Assembly (NCBI GenBank): GCA_037039925.1 | Contig: JAXRKP010000285.1 | Coordinates: forward strand, 1-64,000 | Direction: 5' to 3' | DNA length: 64,000 bases | Source of the DNA: Doris montereyensis | Lineage: Eukaryota > Mollusca > Gastropoda > Nudibranchia > Dorididae | Shown: in pieces, positions 56,901 through 64,000 of the stretch | How positions within the stretch are numbered: the stretch's first letter is position 1 | How the letters are laid out: every line of letters begins with the position of its first letter | Notes under the pieces: model-generated | The model's input: the letters and a program-made list of their open reading frames with translations, nothing else | What the model was told of the DNA's origin: nothing | The model's database searches: none | Translations under genes and position numbers: made by a program

Positions 56901-59900
56901 CAGTTAAATCGCTTTCAAAAAGAGACAAAGAGACAGACATACAGATACTATCAATAAGTCCTACTGACTTGAATAGCTTTCAAAAGAGACAGAGAAACAC
57001 ACATACAGATACTATCAATAAGTCCAATTGACTTGAATTACTTTCAAAAGAGACAGATAGACATACAGGGTTTTCAAGAAGTCTTCTGTCAATAAATTTC
57101 AAAAACGATTTAATACAAAGCAGAAAATAGAATGAAACATACAACATAGACCAGAAGAAAGAGAAAACACATGTTTTGTTTAACACAAACCGGAAGTCAG
57201 AATAACGTGAAAGAATTAAACACCCAACAATTTTGTGAACTGACTACTTTTAAATGTGTTTTAACGTGCTTCGCCATGTGATGTGCTCAGCACTGATATG
57301 TCACTCAAGTTCTTGTCATGTTCACTCCGGCACGTCTCCATTGATCGATTCGACGGCATGGTTTATTCTCAATAAAAGGTCTGTGTGGTCTTTCCTCTTC
57401 TGTTTATAGACGATGTCAGTATGTAGCCCCACAAAAAGAAGACCATGGGGGTGATGCCTGGCGAGCGAGGTGACCACGGAATCAGTCAATCCCTGTCGAT
57501 CCACCTAAGGTGGGGAATGTGCTGTTAAGAAAATCTCGAACAAACATGCTCCAGTGAGGGGGTGCTCCGTCTTGGTGAAAGATGATATTAGGCTGTAGTC
57601 CTTCTAGTTGTGGGGACACATATTCACTGAAAAGACTAGATGTCAGCAGTTATTGATTTCTCCGCAAACAAAAACAGTCTGATTATGCGATCATGTATAA
57701 TTCCACACCACAGATTGACTTTCAGACTGTCACACTGATATTCCCGATAACTGCAGATTTTCTGTCCCCAGATGCTGGCATTATGCATCATGCTAAGTTT
57801 TCCAGAAACATGGAAGGCAGCTCCATCACTCAAGCAAACTTGTTTCAGAAATTACGGGCCTGCATCCAGTTTTTGTACCACATCGTTAGCAAATTGGGCT
57901 CGGTTTGGCTTGTCGTTTGCCTCCAATTTCTGCCTTATTTGGTTTTCATATGGAAAAAATCTTAATTTCTTTCTTAAAATTCTATGAAGAGTTGATTCAG
58001 GAAAACCTAATTGTCTTGCTGCACTACAAACAGCTTTAGGCTTACCTGGTGAGGGCACAAGCACAGCTGTAACATGATATATCTTTACCTCTGGTGTATT
58101 TGGTCGTCCCTTTCTTTCTTTATCTGCCACTACTAAGCCTGAATAAAAAACATTTCTGAATCCAAGATCGAACGGATTCTCAACAAGGTGGTTTCTTTTT
58201 GTATTAGTTTTGAAAACGTTGTTGGGCTTGTGTGGGCGATTTGGTTTCAATTAGCCACTTCTCACATTCCATTGCCATTTTTACTATTTTAGTTAACCAG
58301 ATGCAGCAGTTAATTAAACGTGTAAAAACAATAAACACATTATGATTAACAACTTCAATATTACAGTGTAACTGAATACATGGAACAAAACTTATTCGTA
58401 ATATCTTTATTAACGGCTCTATAGTAGCGATTTGAAATTGGCGGAAGACTTCTGGGATACCCTGTATATAGAAAATATCAACAAGTCCAACTGACTTGAA
58501 CTGCTTTCGAATGAGATAGACAAACATTGAGATAGACAAACATATAAGAAAATATAAAAAAATCCAACTGACTTGAATTGCTTTAAAATGAGACAGACAG
58601 ATACATATAGAAAATATCAATAAGTCCAACTGACTTGAATTGCCTTCAAATGAGATAGACAAACATTGAGATAGACAAACATATAAGAAAATATCAAAAA
58701 GTCCAACTGACTTGAATTGCTTTCAAATGAGACAGACAGACATATATAGAAAATATGAATAAGTCCAACTGACTTGAATTGTTTTGAAATAAGACAAACA
58801 GCCAGACAGAAATATATAGAATATATCAATAAGTCCAACTGACTTGAATTGCTTTCAAATGAGACAGAGAGACATAAATAGAAAATATGAATAAGTCCAA
58901 ATGGCTTAAATTGTTTTAAAATGAGACAGACAGACATAAAATAAAACATAAGTAAGTCCAAATGACTTAAATTGCTTTCAAATGAGACAGACAGACACAT
59001 AAACAGAAAATATCAAAAAGTCCAACTGACTAGAATTGCTTTCAAATGACACAAACAGACACATATAGGTAAAATAATAATCTTTATTCGGATAATCAAC
59101 TGTAAGAAAGGCTCTCCTGCCAGGCTAAAAATTTGGCAGTACATATTTAAGTATAAACTAATTTCAACCAAACCGTACCTCCTTCTTTAAACTATTTAGG
59201 ATCAAATAAAGAGAAGCAACACTTCCGTATGAAAACTCTCATGAAAAATATAACTAACACGGTAATATAATACTTTTAAGTGTTTTTAAATACAATCATT
59301 TATGTTAAAAAAAAAAAAAAAATTATACACCTACATTTTTCATGTACAACAAAATTACAAAATTGAATAATTAGATCTTTGCAAAATTATATTCAAAACA
59401 TTTCTGGGTTTTCTTTGACATATCATTCATAAGCCAACAAAAATTCATTCACACCCAGCCATCCCCCAAAAATAACAAACTTACACAAGCACATACAAAC
59501 AAAACACCTAAATCCCTAATTGAAATGTACAAATAGGCTATGTAATGTTGTGTGCTCGTTTTGTTTTTGGGTAGTGTGTGTGTATGTGTGTGTGTGTGTG
59601 CGCGTGCATCGGAGTTGTGAGTGTGTGAGGGAAAGGGAGGGAAGGAGGGAGGGAAATGAGTTTTGGTTTCCCATAATCTCCTATTTTTTCTGCAGTGTCG
59701 CTCTTCTTCCTTTTTCCTGACCGAGGTTTGTTTCATTTAATTCACATCATCTACGACATGCAGTGATCTCAGGGTGAATTAAAAGAAAACAGTAAGATGA
59801 AAGAAAAGCCAAAGAATGAAAGGAAAGAAGTAGCTAGCTGTTTTGAAAATTCCATAGCTTTGTGAAGTTTGGTTACAAAGTTATGAATTTTTCCTGTTTT

Positions 59901-61973
59901 GGGGGTTTCTAAGCTAACAATGACTTTTTTGAAAAAGTTCGAAAGCTTTGGCAATCGGATTACAGAGCAAAAAGAACTTGGCCCAATACACCACTTAAAG
60001 GCTTACTTGAGGGTAATGTCGTCTCCAGTGTTGAAAGCCGGCAATGCCAGGCTGACATCCTCTCTGGACCCCGTCCCTCTGACCTTGTCCAGGGACGAAC
60101 TCGACATGACCAAGTCTTCGAATGTGGAGTTGGCCTGGTCATCCGATCCTATGACTGGCGTCGTCAGGCCGCCCATCGACGCAAAGGACATGGGCTGCGA
60201 CGGCACTCTCTTCTTGATGGGCGGCTCGTCCCGCTAGAAGAGGGTTGCCTCGACTTCTTTAAGCTGCGCAAGCTGAGACGATAAAGCCTGAACAAGACCA
60301 AAGAGTTGACGACATTTAAGACATGTGTTGAAATAAAAACCCACTGGCAGTGGACAGGTAAGCCAGGATTAGCCAGTCCCACCCTCCAAAGTCTCCTGCT
60401 GTCTTGCAGGCAGGTCTTGGCTGACAAACGGCTAAAGGAGTTAACCCTGACAAAAAACAACCTGCTGCCTTGCATGCTGGTCTTGACCAAAGGCTAAGGG
60501 AGTTATCCCTGACAGAAAGATGTCTAAAATAGAGCTAGAGCAGGAGTAGGCCTCCTAATGCATAAAAGGCAGGAAAGGCTACTAGAAAGTTGGAAATTTA
60601 TAAGCCCGCGGCTATTAGAGGTAAGCAAGGAAGAGAAATTAAATTATTAATAGCTTATGGACCAAACGAAGACGCCACCAAAGAAGAAAAGATATCTTTG
60701 AAAACGAGTTACAAATAACTGCAGAGAATCTCAAACCCAAACAGGAACTAATGGTTTTAGGTGATTTAAACGCTAGAATAGGCAACAATATAGAAACATC
60801 AGGAGGAGTAATAGTTTCTCATGTTCTCAATTTTCACGGAGTTACGACATGGCTGAACAGTCAAAGGTATTATGATCTCTTTTGATGTGTTAAACATGCA
60901 AATAGAGACTTGATTCTGCTTTTATCATTACACTGATCATCTTATTTAATTTCATAGAAATGACAATGTTTTCCATTTTGAGTGAGAGGTGAAAAGCTCA
61001 TCTGACAAGAAATAGAAGAGGCTGTTTTCCATTTTGAGTGAAAGGCTCATCTGACAAGAAATGGAAAAGGCTGTTTTCTATTTTGAGTGAAAGGTGAAAA
61101 ACTCATCTGACAAGAAATAGAAAAGACTGTTTTCCATTTTGAGTGAAAGGCTCATCTAACAAGAAATAGAAAAGACTGTTTTCCATTTTGAGTGAAAGGT
61201 GAAAGGTTCATGTTACAAGAAATGGAAGAGGCTGTTTTTCCATTTTGAGCGAAAGGTGAAAGGCTTATCTGACAAGAAATAGAAGAGGCTGTTTTCCATT
61301 TTTGAGTGAAAGAGGAAATTATGAGAATGCAATACTTTCAGAAAATGGTGCTATTTGAGAGTTCTCACACATAACTTCCAGATCAATTATAGCACCAATA
61401 TCCGTTTTAAATGCTCAGTGGTGCTTAATATGACTCATAATAAAGGTGACAAAAAAGTCTGACACATTCAAGCTCATTCCTCAACAAATAAAAGTACAAT
61501 AGAAAATATCATGAATAAAACAGTATTAACAGCATGTTTATGATAATATAAAAAAATCTTACAAAGATTGTAAGGTCTTATATCAAATCTTATATCAGAT
61601 TTTGCTCAGGGTTCCCACAAAAAACTCAAGAACATTTTTCTACCGATTTGTCATCCCCTAAGTAGTAAGGACTCACCTTGTTTCCATCATGGGACCTCCT
61701 TTAGCATCGTCCGTCGGGTGGTGGCTACCGACGGGGGGGGGGAAGCTGTGAATCAGGTAAAGGATTTGGCGTGGTCCACGCATAGTTCAAGGCGTCTTGG
61801 AGGGAAGGTGCGGTGGGAATTTTTATGGGAGTCGAAGATGGACTTTCGGGGGAAGTAACTTGCTGAATACTAACGACGGGGGTGTCACCTATTGACGACC
61901 GAGAGCTGTCAAAGTTAGGCAGAGCAATGATATCTTGCACCTGTGACTCATCTTCAATACGCCGTCCCGACAG
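50060..61973 (-). CDS. HSF1: Heat shock transcription factor, C-terminal half (six exons visible)
   Basis: HSFs bind heat-shock elements as trimers and activate chaperone genes. Joined exons give a regulatory region (RDEPPIKKRVPSQPMS ... EDLVMSSSSLDKV). An HR-C-like zipper follows, NQLDFLNSDLDGLRGLLQEQ, then KIDPSVLID-LFESSNPW. This parallels human HSF1 around its DHLDAMDSNLDNLQ ... ALLDLF segment. The end is GTELVQYNPKELFPELLDNG and an acidic DDIDDLD. Phases match at every junction from 60007 to the stop, once one T is restored in exon d. The DNA-binding and HR-A/B exons are not in the window. The symbol is by family resemblance; invertebrates usually have a single HSF. Confidence 0.82.
50225..50483 (-). 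mobile_element. SINE-A copy (reverse), 75 bp upstream of HSF exon f
   Basis: The reverse complement starts GGGACTTGGTAGTCCAGAGG, has the 'gatcacaacactctg' and 'ttaaagattcctt' blocks, and ends in a CAAATGAAC-like tail. It sits inside the last HSF intron. Confidence 0.85.
50490..51325. other. HSF intron sequence, no gene recognised
   Basis: AT-rich, with a TA tract at 50938-50964. Confidence 0.55.
51330..51865 (-). pseudogene. CR1/L2/Jockey-group LINE 3' fragment
   Basis: The minus strand reads YNALVGPVSGLDYGSCVW, then MQWIPLEERRGRNKIYNFFK, SSNIDCHLHSFYPSAVRLWN and GLPTEIKLSNSTEDFKNKI. 'LDYxSxVW', 'W.PLEERR', 'SFYP.A.R.WN.LP' and 'S.E.FK' are the standard tail motifs of these RTs. It is a different family from the RTE-like LINE elsewhere in the window. 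The intact 104-codon part runs 51647-51333. Confidence 0.83.
51870..52505. other. HSF intron sequence, no gene recognised
   Basis: AT-rich, nothing recognised. Confidence 0.5.
52512..52852. repeat. Minisatellite 5 (~42 bp unit) with two dyads per unit
   Basis: About eight units of AGCTAAGACTGATTATCAGT, CAGGGGCCCCTGA and AACCTCCAAA. CTGATTATCAG is an odd-length palindrome and TCAGGGGCCCCTGA a perfect 14 bp palindrome, though the G count varies between units. It lies in the last HSF intron. Confidence 0.93.
53148..53275 (-). mobile_element. SINE-D copy (reverse)
   Basis: 'gtttcattgaaatttacgtt', 'gtgaattaagaggaaacaac', 'agtgaaagagtggaagaaaa' and the CCGCCAACCGCCCGCAT end are present. It is followed directly by a polypurine array. 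Confidence 0.78.
53278..53528. repeat. Polypurine GGAAA/GAGA array just inside the HSF exon e donor
   Basis: About 250 bp made of AAGGAAAGAGAGGAAGAAAA-like units. On the gene strand it is pure polypyrimidine and begins about 15 nt after the exon e 5' splice site (53544). It yields false Phe/Leu/Ser and Lys/Glu open frames. Confidence 0.95.
53545..53626 (-). CDS. HSF1: HSF exon e
   Basis: The acceptor (minus) is TTGTGATGTCATCAG|AGCATG and the donor ACCG|GTGAGT. It encodes SMEGLLSGDRDNEPGTSSLD then CSNGDIT. The 82 nt begin in phase 0 and end in phase 1, matching both neighbours. Confidence 0.87.
53708..53912 (-). mobile_element. SINE-B copy (reverse)
   Basis: The reverse complement includes GTGGCTGAATGGTTAGACTG and 'ccggctctatgggccacaat'. 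Confidence 0.83.
53950..54200 (+). mobile_element. SINE-F copy
   Basis: 'aacgacggtggcactgtttc', 'aacccacggctagcccaggt' and 'aggtactacactctactttc' are shared with 10455-10552. A tRNA origin is likely but the head is poorly kept. Confidence 0.55.
54435..54525 (+). mobile_element. SINE-D fragment
   Basis: 'gctagcaagtcctacttctt' and 'tttgccgtttcctttcattt' follow the SINE-D order. Confidence 0.6.
54543..54800 (-). mobile_element. SINE-B copy (reverse)
   Basis: 'aagccgttacggcccatccc', 'cacctgggtcaagtggatga' and 'ggttcgaacccgggacctta' (B-box) are all in reverse order. Confidence 0.83.
54805..55570. other. HSF intron sequence, no gene recognised
   Basis: Short open frames on both strands (for example 54992-55195 and 55192-55410) show no known domain. 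Confidence 0.5.
55582..55622 (-). CDS. HSF1: HSF exon d (small)
   Basis: The acceptor (minus) is CTTTACTTTTTACAG|CTTTTG and the donor AAAAG|GTATGT. As read it is 41 nt. One more T in the CTTTTG run gives 42 nt and LFESSNPWAIIPEK, joining SVLID upstream and SMEGLL downstream in phase 0. LIDLF parallels LLDLF of human HSF1. Confidence 0.8.
55945..56185 (+). mobile_element. SINE-C copy
   Basis: 'ggtgcagcaatagagcagtt', 'gttccgattcccagtccagg', 'gcatggaaagcaatggcaaa' and 'accctacgcttaactctgag' are present. Confidence 0.83.
56386..56473 (-). CDS. HSF1: HSF exon c (HR-C leucine-zipper-like segment)
   Basis: The acceptor (minus) is GAAAGCAATTCAAG|TCAGTTGGAC. It is entered in phase 2 (AA+T = Asn) and gives NQLDFLNSDLDGLRGLLQEQ then YKIDPSVLID. 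The donor GAC|GTAAGT is in phase 0. Hydrophobic residues recur at heptad-like spacing. HR-C represses spontaneous trimerisation in vertebrate HSF1. A second AG four bases on (TCAG|TTGGAC) would shift the phase. The acceptor is the first unit of a tandem array (56463-59070). Confidence 0.85.
56463..57063. repeat. Minisatellite 4, left part: ~60 bp units with duplicated HSF 3' splice sites
   Basis: About ten units of AGTCCAACTGACTTGAATTG, CTTTCAAATGAGACAGACAG and ACATATATAGAAAATATCAA. On the gene strand each unit reads TCTGTCTGTCTCATTTGAAA, GCAATTCAAG|TCAGTTGGACTT. That is the polypyrimidine tract, acceptor and first 12 exon bases of exon c. The unit nearest the exon is the real acceptor. Confidence 0.93.
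57064..57065. other. TA target-site duplication, left of mariner
   Basis: TA precedes CAGGGT. The matching TA is at 58465-58466. Confidence 0.85.
57066..58464 (-). mobile_element. mariner/Tc1-superfamily element, 1399 bp, TIRs and TA duplication intact
   Basis: The left end is CAGGGTTTTCAAGAAGTCTT. The reverse complement of the right end is CAGGGTATCCCAGAAGTCTT. Each is flanked by TA. On the minus strand the transposase can be followed from MAMECEKWLIETKSPTQAQQ (near 58279), through HTH regions (GFPESTLHRIL, KKLRFFPYENQ) and LSDGAAFHVSG (first Asp). FHQDGAPPHW (about 57560) carries the second Asp. At the third site the family's SPDLTP reads as SPGITP, so the catalytic Asp is lost. Frames change near 58200, 57840 and 57610. 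The element is dead in cis and splits minisatellite 4. Confidence 0.93.
58467..59070. repeat. Minisatellite 4, right part
   Basis: About nine more units of the 56463 array, with sub-variants carrying an extra 'tgagatagacaaacat' block (58520 and 58660). Arrays on both sides of the mariner show the insertion is younger than the array. Confidence 0.93.
59075..59734. other. HSF intron sequence, no gene recognised
   Basis: AT-rich, with an A-run at 59309-59323 and a GT tract at 59574-59600. Confidence 0.55.
59735..59842 (-). mobile_element. SINE-D copy (reverse)
   Basis: 'atcatctacgacatgcagtg', 'gggtgaattaaaagaaaaca' and 'gaatgaaaggaaagaagtag' are present. Confidence 0.72.
60007..60233 (-). CDS. 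HSF1: HSF exon b (regulatory region)
   Basis: The acceptor (minus) is CAACCCTCTTCTAG|CGGGAC and the donor CTCAA|GTAAGC. The exon encodes RDEPPIKKRVPSQPMSFASM, then STFEDLVMSSSSLDKVRGTG and LALPAFNTGDDITL. It begins in phase 0 and ends in phase 2, matching exon c. DEPP recalls the K-EEPP motif of vertebrate HSF1. A second possible acceptor lies upstream (GTCTTGTTCAG, about 60289). Confidence 0.82.
60535..60812 (+). pseudogene. LINE endonuclease fragment (same family as 1-736)
   Basis: Plus-strand peptides include AGVGLLMHKRQERLLESWKF and LMVLGDLNARIGNNIETSGG, separated by frame changes. It is cut on the right at 60812, exactly where a 130 bp direct repeat begins. Confidence 0.78.
60813..60942. 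repeat. 130 bp direct repeat, copy 1
   Basis: Identical over 130 bases to 62267-62396. It starts AGTTTCTCATGTTCTCAATT and ends CATTACACTGATCATCT. Confidence 0.95.
60962..61315. repeat. Minisatellite 6 (~50-60 bp unit)
   Basis: About six units of TTTTCCATTTTGAGTGAAAG, GTGAAAAGCTCATCTGACAA and GAAATAGAAGAGGCTG. Some units lack the 'gtgaaa' block. It lies between HSF exons a and b. Confidence 0.92.
61316..61676. other. HSF intron sequence, no gene recognised
   Basis: AT-rich, nothing recognised. The donor of exon a is at 61671-61676 (minus GTGAGT). Confidence 0.5.
61677..61973 (-). CDS. HSF1: HSF exon a (most 5' exon visible)
   Basis: The acceptor (minus) is GTTTTGTTTTTTCTACCAG|CTGTCG and the donor ACAAG|GTGAGT. 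It encodes LSGRRIEDESQVQDIIALPN, TPVVSIQQVTSPESPSSTPI and QDALNYAWTTPNPLPDSQLP. A C-run (G10 at 61733-61742) then breaks the frame; nine C's would continue VGSHHPTDDAKGGPMMET. It is Ser/Pro/Thr-rich as expected for an HSF regulatory domain. Assignment rests on position, strand and composition, and its phase into exon b is not proven. Confidence 0.62.
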
Positions 61974-62017
61974 CTGGTAGAAAAAACAAAACAAACAAGA
62001 CAAGTGAAGAGACAACG

Positions 62018-62162
62018 GCTAAATTTAATTTCATAGAAATTTCCCACATCCACCATATGCAGTGATCTAAGGATGCATTAAGAGGAACCGGCAAGATGAA
62101 AGATAAGTGAAAGAGTAAAAGGAAAGAAGTAAAACTCCCTGTAGCGCCCGTCAACCGCACAC
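62018..62162 (-). mobile_element. SINE-D copy (reverse), best preserved
   Basis: 'tttaatttcatagaaatttc', 'cacatccaccatatgcagtg', 'attaagaggaaccggcaaga' and 'gaaagagtaaaaggaaagaa' lead to a CGTCAACCGCACACAC end. Confidence 0.8.
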
Positions 62163-62266
62163 ACGGCTAGATCATGATATTAAGACACAGAACTAGAATG
62201 GATAACAGTCATATTTCATTAAAATAGAGCAACCAAATTTGAAGTCCTTGAGAAAAATGCCTTCAA

Positions 62267-62396
62267 AGTTTCTCATGTTCTCAATTTTCACGGAGTTACG
62301 ACATGGCTGAACAGTCAAAGGTATTATGATCTCTTTTGATGTGTTAAACATGCAAATAGAGACTTGATTCTGCTTTTATCATTACACTGATCATCT
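62267..62396. repeat. 130 bp direct repeat, copy 2
   Basis: Identical to 60813-60942. The two copies flank HSF exon a, 1454 bp apart start to start. Confidence 0.95.
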
Positions 62397-62399
62397 AAT

Positions 62400-62900
62400 T
62401 CAATCTGGAGATACAACGATCTTGATCTTAACTAGCAATATAAAACTGCTTAAAACTCAGCTTTCCCTTCTTTTTCGCGACACTTTTACTTGCTACCTCC
62501 TGAAACAATTTTTATCACCGGCAGTAATCAACGCTACAGTGTCGTCATTATTCAATTCATAACTCCATTAAAGTCAATTTTTTTGAAATTCTGCAAAGAC
62601 CATCACCGCCTGATGCAGACAGAGCACATCCTGGTTTCCATCATGTAAAGCAAAGGCACATAGCTTTATTTACAGGTATTCTAACTTGCACGATACTCCG
62701 TAATATACCAGAAAATGTTGATAATTCAACTTGAATGAACTCCACTTTATAGGTAAATAATGAAAAGTCTGCTGATCGCTGGACTTAAGCGAAGAACGAC
62801 AGGAATTTTGTAAGCTCGAAATGGTGTCTCAGACTTTAACCCCAATCTCTCCGTTAACATAAGGTTTCTTTAAACAAAGATATGGTAAATCATATACGTC
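62400..62900. other. No gene recognised
   Basis: AT-rich DNA. I looked for upstream HSF exons (DNA-binding domain, HR-A/B) and saw none. Confidence 0.5.
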
Positions 62901-62904
62901 CTTT

Positions 62905-63045
62905 TCAAGGTAAATACAGACTTGCAAATGGGTTGAGAGGGGCACGCGTGATAAATGTCTTTTCCAAGGAACGCAACATTGGATCTAGAATTGCTAGAAT
63001 TTTAATTCTGAACCTCATGATTTTAAGTCCGGCAAAAATCCGGAA
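62905..63045 (-). mobile_element. SINE-B fragment (reverse, diverged)
   Basis: 'gcaaatgggttgagaggggc', 'gtcttttccaaggaacgcaa' and 'aacctcatgattttaagtcc' follow reverse SINE-B order. Confidence 0.6.
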
Positions 63046-63149
63046 TCATTCATTGAAGATCCTTCACTTCTTTAGCTACATCATCGTTTTTCTTCTCTCA
63101 TCCATGATTCGAACTAAATCTTCTAAACCAAGATTTGACTAATGAAATG

Positions 63150-63345
63150 AAATAATAGTGAAGCTCCACAGGAACAAAGATGAGACAAATACAAAGGAAT
63201 AGACAGAAAAAATAAATTTCAGCACCAATAGAATCAAACCCGTGTCTATTCTTTTGTATTTGTCACGTCTTTGCTCCTACAGGGCTTGAATCTTATTCCA
63301 TAAATCATTATTCATCATTTTCGACATGCCCCTTGCTTCCCCGTC
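63150..63345. mobile_element. Two SINE-E fragments in inverted (fold-back) arrangement
   Basis: The left arm has GACAAATACAAAGGAATAGAC (63184-63204, one base longer than some copies). The right arm begins GTCTATTCTTTTGTATTTGT at about 63244, its near reverse complement. The right arm continues 'tttcgacatgccccttgctt' as in other SINE-E copies. Confidence 0.68.
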
Positions 63346-63371
63346 TTTAAACCAAGATTTCTGTCTTTTAG

Positions 63372-63628
63372 AGATGCCGGTAGCTTAGTCGGTAGAGCGT
63401 CTGAGACAGGAGGCACGAGTTCTATTCCCAGTCCGGACAAATTTTCTGGTCCTGTTATCGACCCAACAACGAAATGGGTAGCCAGGTCTAATCCAGACTC
63501 ATCGATAGTAAAGGTGACGTGGAAAGCAACAGCCCACTACCACATCATGCCACATGCCTAGAAAAATCAGGACTCTACTCAAGATTCCCAAACACTCAAC
63601 TCTGAGTATGGGACTTACTTTACTTTAT
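63372..63628 (+). mobile_element. SINE-C copy, full-length-like
   Basis: The head AGATGCCGGTAGCTTAGTCG with GTAGAGCG is the clearest A-box-like arm of the family. The body is 'acgtggaaagcaacagccca' and the 3' end 'aacactcaactctgagtatg'. Confidence 0.87.
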
Positions 63629-63629
63629 G

Positions 63630-64000
63630 TCTTTTGACTTTCATTACATCCACAGTACAAGCTATAAACTGATAATCAAGAGAGAGAAACCAAATGAGAA
63701 ATCTATTATGGATTATAGGCCAAACATGGTACAAGGTTTCTCTTATAACATAGTATCATCTAAATGCGTGTCTATAAGTTTATAAAATGGTGTCTATTTG
63801 CACTATTGTAAAAGGCATAGAGCATAAGATAATGCTGGATAAGCGCTGTATGATTTATCTATAATCATTAATATAACTAGTATATTAATTTGATGCTAGC
63901 GTACAGTTGATTGAATATGAACAACGACAAATTCAAACTTGCCAGTTCTTAGTTATTTAATTTGACACAAAATTGACAGAATTTTTGTTAGTTAAGTTGA
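63630..64000. other. No gene recognised
   Basis: AT-rich DNA to the window edge. Confidence 0.5.

Noticed and set aside
60240..60290. Upstream extension of HSF exon b (SSQLAQLKEVEATLF)
   Set aside because: Coiled-coil-like and preceded by a fair acceptor, but a TAG lies at the CTTCTAG acceptor in the same frame; treated as intron unless cDNA shows otherwise.
63372..63445. tRNA gene candidate
   Set aside because: Head of SINE-C; no intact acceptor stem, and the same body repeats at three other sites.

Overview
The window is nuclear DNA from an invertebrate animal. Spliced genes with GT..AG introns, dense tRNA-derived SINEs, non-LTR and Penelope-like retroelements, several DNA-transposon superfamilies and large minisatellites are all visible. 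The many TAGATCTAGA-type AT-rich stretches, the SINE set and the protein matches suggest a mollusc, most likely a heterobranch gastropod; that taxonomic call is an inference. Most long open frames are repeat artefacts. Two host genes could be rebuilt from short exons with matching splice phases.

Layout. 1-10237: two tandem copies of a ~5.1 kb block, each with LINE endonuclease and LINE reverse-transcriptase fragments, a SINE and AT-rich DNA. 10455-12790: a decayed Penelope-like element (RT plus GIY-YIG) and a hAT fragment. 13355-32967 (+): a nine-coding-exon gene for an ACBP-domain enoyl-CoA delta-isomerase (ECI2/PECI type). Its introns hold a probable TIR element, a ~310 bp CT tract, a ~2 kb minisatellite, LINE copies and SINEs. 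33.7-42.6 kb: about 7.5 kb of two further minisatellites. 44.2-48.4 kb: a nest of DNA transposons (Mutator-like, piggyBac, hAT). 50060-61973 (-): the 3' half of a heat-shock-factor gene (HSF1 type), six exons visible. The DNA-binding and trimerisation exons are not seen and should lie beyond the right edge. Its introns hold a CR1/L2-like LINE tail, palindromic and polypurine arrays, and a minisatellite of duplicated 3' splice sites split by a mariner element.

The host genes are unrelated: fatty-acid beta-oxidation in mitochondria or peroxisomes (ECI2) and stress transcription in the nucleus (HSF). Both carry scattered 1-2 nt indels but retain strong codon-level similarity. The two copies of the 5' duplication also differ largely in homopolymer length. 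Uncorrected long-read assembly is the simplest explanation, though real decay is not excluded.

The most notable observations are: (1) the ~60 bp array in front of the HSF HR-C exon, whose unit contains that exon's own polypyrimidine tract, 3' splice site and first exon bases; (2) two large minisatellites that appear to have grown from neighbouring parts of one SINE family; (3) the transposon nest. I found no convincing new defence, toxin or enzymatic system.
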